A stretch of DNA of 64,000 nt from Snodgrassella alvi wkB2 (GTDB lineage: Bacteria; Pseudomonadota; Gammaproteobacteria; Burkholderiales; Neisseriaceae), in NCBI RefSeq assembly GCF_000600005.1, contig NZ_CP007446.1, forward strand, positions 496,001 to 560,000, written 5' to 3'. Numbering within the stretch: position 1 is the stretch's first letter; each line of letters starts with the position of its first letter. The position numbers and the translations under genes were made by a program. A model generated the notes under the pieces. That model was given only the letters and a program-made list of their open reading frames with translations, was not told the origin of the DNA and ran no database searches. Below, in pieces: positions 61,481 through 64,000 of this stretch.

Positions 61481-62029
61481 ATGGTGGATACCAACAACTC
61501 CGCCATGAGCGGATTAACAGAAAAACAGCAGCGTTTTGTTGAAGAGTACCTAATAGATTTCAATGCCACACAGGCTGCAATCAGGGCAGGATACAGTGCC
61601 AGAACGGCTAGTGCGGTAGGGCATGAAAACCTCAGAAAACCTGACATTGTAAAGGCACTGAACGAAGCAAAACAAAAACGCTGTATGCGTACACAGATTA
61701 ATGCTGATTATGTTCTGCAGCGTCTGGTTGAGATTGATCAGATGGATGTAGCGGACATTCTCAATGCTGATGGCTCAGTATTACCGGTTAAAGAATGGCC
61801 GGAAGTATGGAGAAAGACATTAAGCGGCTTTGATGTACTTACCATGATGGATAAAGAAGATGGTCAGAGTATTCTCAAAAAGATTAAATGGCCGGACAAG
61901 GTGAAGAATCTTGAATTACTGGGCAAGCATGTAACTGTACAGGCGTTTAATGAAAAGACTTCTGTATCAGGTGAGTTAAAAATAGAAACGCGCCCGATTA
62001 GTGCGATATTTGAGCAGGCAGATGATTAG
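61481..62029 (+). CDS. Phage terminase small subunit
   Basis: 182 residues from the ATG at 61481 (GGAG at 61471 fits; a start at 61406 would run through the terminator). The terminase_2 signature LTEKQQRFVEEYLIDFNATQ and AAIRAGYSARTA is clear. It recognises phage DNA for packaging. Overlaps the large subunit by 8 bp. Confidence 0.93.
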   Translation: MVDTNNSAMSGLTEKQQRFVEEYLIDFNATQAAIRAGYSARTASAVGHENLRKPDIVKALNEAKQKRCMRTQINADYVLQRLVEIDQMDVADILNADGSVLPVKEWPEVWRKTLSGFDVLTMMDKEDGQSILKKIKWPDKVKNLELLGKHVTVQAFNEKTSVSGELKIETRPISAIFEQADD

Positions 62030-63365
62030 TAAACACTTTGCCAAATTTGCCAGACCAGCACGTTACAAGGTTGCTTATGGTGGTCGCGGATCGGGTAAGT
62101 CGTGGATGTTTGCTGAACTGGCAATTGAAATAGCCAGACGTACAAAGACAACTATCCCGTGTGTACGTGAATTGCAGCTATCAATTGCTGATTCAGTACA
62201 CAAGCTACTCTCAAACACGATTTCCCGCCTTGGCTATGATGATGAATTTGAAGTACAGAAATCAACCATTATCCATAGAGGGACAGGCACAAACTTTATC
62301 TTTTTCGGGATTAAGAATGATCCGGGGAAGATTAAATCACTTGAGGGTGCCGGCGTATGCTGGATAGAAGAGGCGGAGAGTATCACTCAGGAGATGTGGG
62401 ATACCCTGATTCCTACAATCCGCACACCGGGCAGTGAGATATGGGTTTCTTACAATCCTAAGAACATGCTGGACGATACACACCAGCGATTTGTAATCCG
62501 TCCCCCGGATAACGCAATTGTTATTAAAGCCAACTATTACGATAACCCGAACTTCCCCGAAGTGCTGCGAATAGAAATGGAAGCATGTAAGGAGCGGGAT
62601 TATGAGCTGTACCGGCATATCTGGTTGGGTGAGCCGGTGGCAGACAGTGAGCTGGCTATTATTAAACCGGCATGGATTGAGGCGGCAACAAATGCGCATA
62701 CCCGTCTGGATTTAACCGCAGCAGGTAAACGCATTTTAGGATTTGATGTGGCAGACGAGGGCGAAGATGCTAACGCAACAGTCGGGCGGCATGGCTCGAT
62801 TGTGTTCTGTATGGATGAATGGCGCGGGCAGGATGTCATCTATTCCGCTGATAAAGTCTATCAGGACGCACTGGAGGCTGATATTGATAAGGTTATATAT
62901 GACAGTATTGGTGTAGGTGCCGGCGTCAAGGCTCAGTTTGCGCGTAAAAAAGGCCGCATTCAGACCGTAGGATTTAATGCCGGCGGCAAGGTTTATAAGC
63001 CTGAATCGCCGTATATGCCGGCTAAAAAGAACAAAGATATGTTTGCCAATATCAAAGCACAGGCATGGTGGCATGTGCGCGACCGGTTTTACAAGACGTG
63101 GCGTGCAGTTGAGAAAGGCGATAACTACCCTGCGGATGAGCTGATCAGTCTGGATGGAAGTATCAGGGATATTGAATATCTCAAGGCTGAATTAAGCCGG
63201 CCGCAGGTAGCGTATGACGATAACGGGCGGGTACGGGTGGAAAGTAAAAAGGATATGAAAAAACGCGGCATTCCGTCACCTAACCGTGCTGATGCCTTAA
63301 TCATGGCTTTTGTTCCGGTATCTGCTGGTTTAAATATCAATCCTAATGTTCTGAGTGGTTTATGA
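62022..63365 (+). CDS. Phage terminase large subunit (PBSX type)
   Basis: 447 residues from the ATG at 62022. Walker A YGGRGSGKSWMFAELA, Walker B VCWIEEAE and coupling motif SYNPKN in the ATPase half; the nuclease half shows GFDVADEGEDANA and DSIGVGAGV (acidic residues). It packages DNA into proheads. Its stop overlaps the portal start. Confidence 0.95.
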   Translation: MISKHFAKFARPARYKVAYGGRGSGKSWMFAELAIEIARRTKTTIPCVRELQLSIADSVHKLLSNTISRLGYDDEFEVQKSTIIHRGTGTNFIFFGIKNDPGKIKSLEGAGVCWIEEAESITQEMWDTLIPTIRTPGSEIWVSYNPKNMLDDTHQRFVIRPPDNAIVIKANYYDNPNFPEVLRIEMEACKERDYELYRHIWLGEPVADSELAIIKPAWIEAATNAHTRLDLTAAGKRILGFDVADEGEDANATVGRHGSIVFCMDEWRGQDVIYSADKVYQDALEADIDKVIYDSIGVGAGVKAQFARKKGRIQTVGFNAGGKVYKPESPYMPAKKNKDMFANIKAQAWWHVRDRFYKTWRAVEKGDNYPADELISLDGSIRDIEYLKAELSRPQVAYDDNGRVRVESKKDMKKRGIPSPNRADALIMAFVPVSAGLNINPNVLSGL

Positions 63366-64000
63366 TGAAATTCTGGAAACGCAACAAACTGAGAGAGCGT
63401 GAGCTGGCTGCGCAGGAAGAGGCTAACCGGCTTAAAAAGCTTGAGCTGGAAGCCAGGCATAAGCAAAGTATGGCCAATGAGCGGGCAATTGCCTTTATGC
63501 AAGAAATGCAATCAGCGAATACTCCACCACAAGGCTACCAAATGCCTGATATTCCTGCCGGTGTGGTACCGAAGGGCAGAAAGCCGGCTATTGCTCAGGA
63601 CAGCCTCACATCTTCATATGCTTTTGATATTAACGCGCCTCACTTTTACCCATGCTTTATCGGGTATCAGGCACTGGCCAGCATGTCACAGTCTACGGAT
63701 TACCGCTGCGTTTATGAAGCCACAGCGCAGGAAATGACCCGCACATGGGGCGAAGTCAAAGTTGCCAATGACAGCAATGATAAAGACTGCCGCGACAAAA
63801 TCAAAAGCATTGAAGCGCGTATGGATGCGCTGAATATTCGTGAGCTGATGCGCCACCATATTGAAAATGAAATGATTTTCGGGCGTTCGCAAATATTCAT
63901 TAATATCAAAGGGCATGAAAACCAAAAAGACATACCGCTGCTGATTGATAAGGCGGTACTGGGTAAAGGCTGCCTTAAAGGGCTTAAACTGATTGAGCCG
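63362..64000 (+). CDS. Phage portal protein, DUF1073 type (3' partial)
   Basis: The frame opens with two ATGs (63362, 63365) overlapping the terminase stop and runs off the window, about 213 residues so far. A charged helical leader (RERELAAQEEANRLKKLELE) is followed by SYAFDINAPHFYPCFIGYQA, STDYRCVYEATAQEMTRTWG and FGRSQIFINIKG, the pattern of DUF1073 portal proteins, which form the dodecameric DNA gate of the head. Confidence 0.85.
   Translation, partial: MMKFWKRNKLRERELAAQEEANRLKKLELEARHKQSMANERAIAFMQEMQSANTPPQGYQMPDIPAGVVPKGRKPAIAQDSLTSSYAFDINAPHFYPCFIGYQALASMSQSTDYRCVYEATAQEMTRTWGEVKVANDSNDKDCRDKIKSIEARMDALNIRELMRHHIENEMIFGRSQIFINIKGHENQKDIPLLIDKAVLGKGCLKGLKLIEP

Overview
The window looks like a chromosome segment of a low-GC member of the Neisseriaceae; a Snodgrassella-like bee-gut symbiont is my best guess. 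The basis is the gene content: bamD/rluD head to head, a Neisseria-type leuA, a pilZ-tatD-holB-tmk-mltG block, an aryl polyene cluster and a urease operon. The assignment is inferred from family resemblance, not from a database search.

Layout. (1) 1-6.8 kb holds housekeeping and orphan genes: the end of an SPFH/SHOCT protein, a DUF4178 zinc-ribbon protein, speD, bamD, rluD, pgeF and a DUF6882 protein. (2) 7.1-22.9 kb is a nearly complete aryl polyene (APE) pigment cluster. It has a chain-length factor, two acyltransferases, two acyl carrier proteins, an AMP ligase fused to a dehydratase, a glycosyltransferase, a thioesterase, a LolA-like protein, an MMPL exporter, a flavin oxidoreductase, a lipoprotein, KS-DH-KR-KS, a phosphopantetheinyl transferase (opposite strand) and a small exported protein. 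Most genes overlap by a few bases, so it reads as one operon from a promoter near 7.1 kb whose -35 sits in a 34-bp palindrome. (3) 23.1-24.9 kb is leuA with an in-frame N-terminal helix-turn-helix domain, preceded by three TGTCTAA repeats. (4) 25.1-31.9 kb is a urease operon, ureABC-(membrane ORF)-ureEFJGD. (5) At 32.1-33.2 kb is a lone EVE-like plus nuclease-like protein, probably restriction. (6) 33.3-37.9 kb is a minus-strand housekeeping operon (MBL hydrolase, tatD, pilZ, holB, tmk, mltG), followed by tRNA-Ala(GGC).

(7) From tRNA-Ala to about 51.3 kb is an AT-rich genomic island. It starts with a broken integrase and continues as a string of orphan immunity-type genes: a DUF6911-like pair, DUF4279, Imm35, HEAT-repeat proteins, a four-member unknown family, a two-member unknown family and singletons. 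Between them lie stop-ridden frames that read like tails of polymorphic toxins. Several cassettes end in their own terminator, and two long upstream leaders are duplicated in front of different or related genes, so the array appears to grow by recombination between leaders. An IS3-family element (about 1.19 kb) closes it.

(8) 53.2-64 kb is the left part of a lambdoid-type prophage: two S24 repressors, a palindromic operator, a Cro-like gene with an in-frame stop, replication/recombination-region genes (Dam-type methylase, DUF1064, DUF1367, DUF1364, a Q-like protein), two separate HicAB modules with nearby inverted repeats, then terminase small and large subunits and a DUF1073-type portal gene running off the end.

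The items most worth attention are the toxin/immunity cassette array with its recombining leaders and its unknown paralogous families, the HTH-LeuA fusion with candidate operators, the EVE-nuclease protein, and the ApeH-ApeI fusion.
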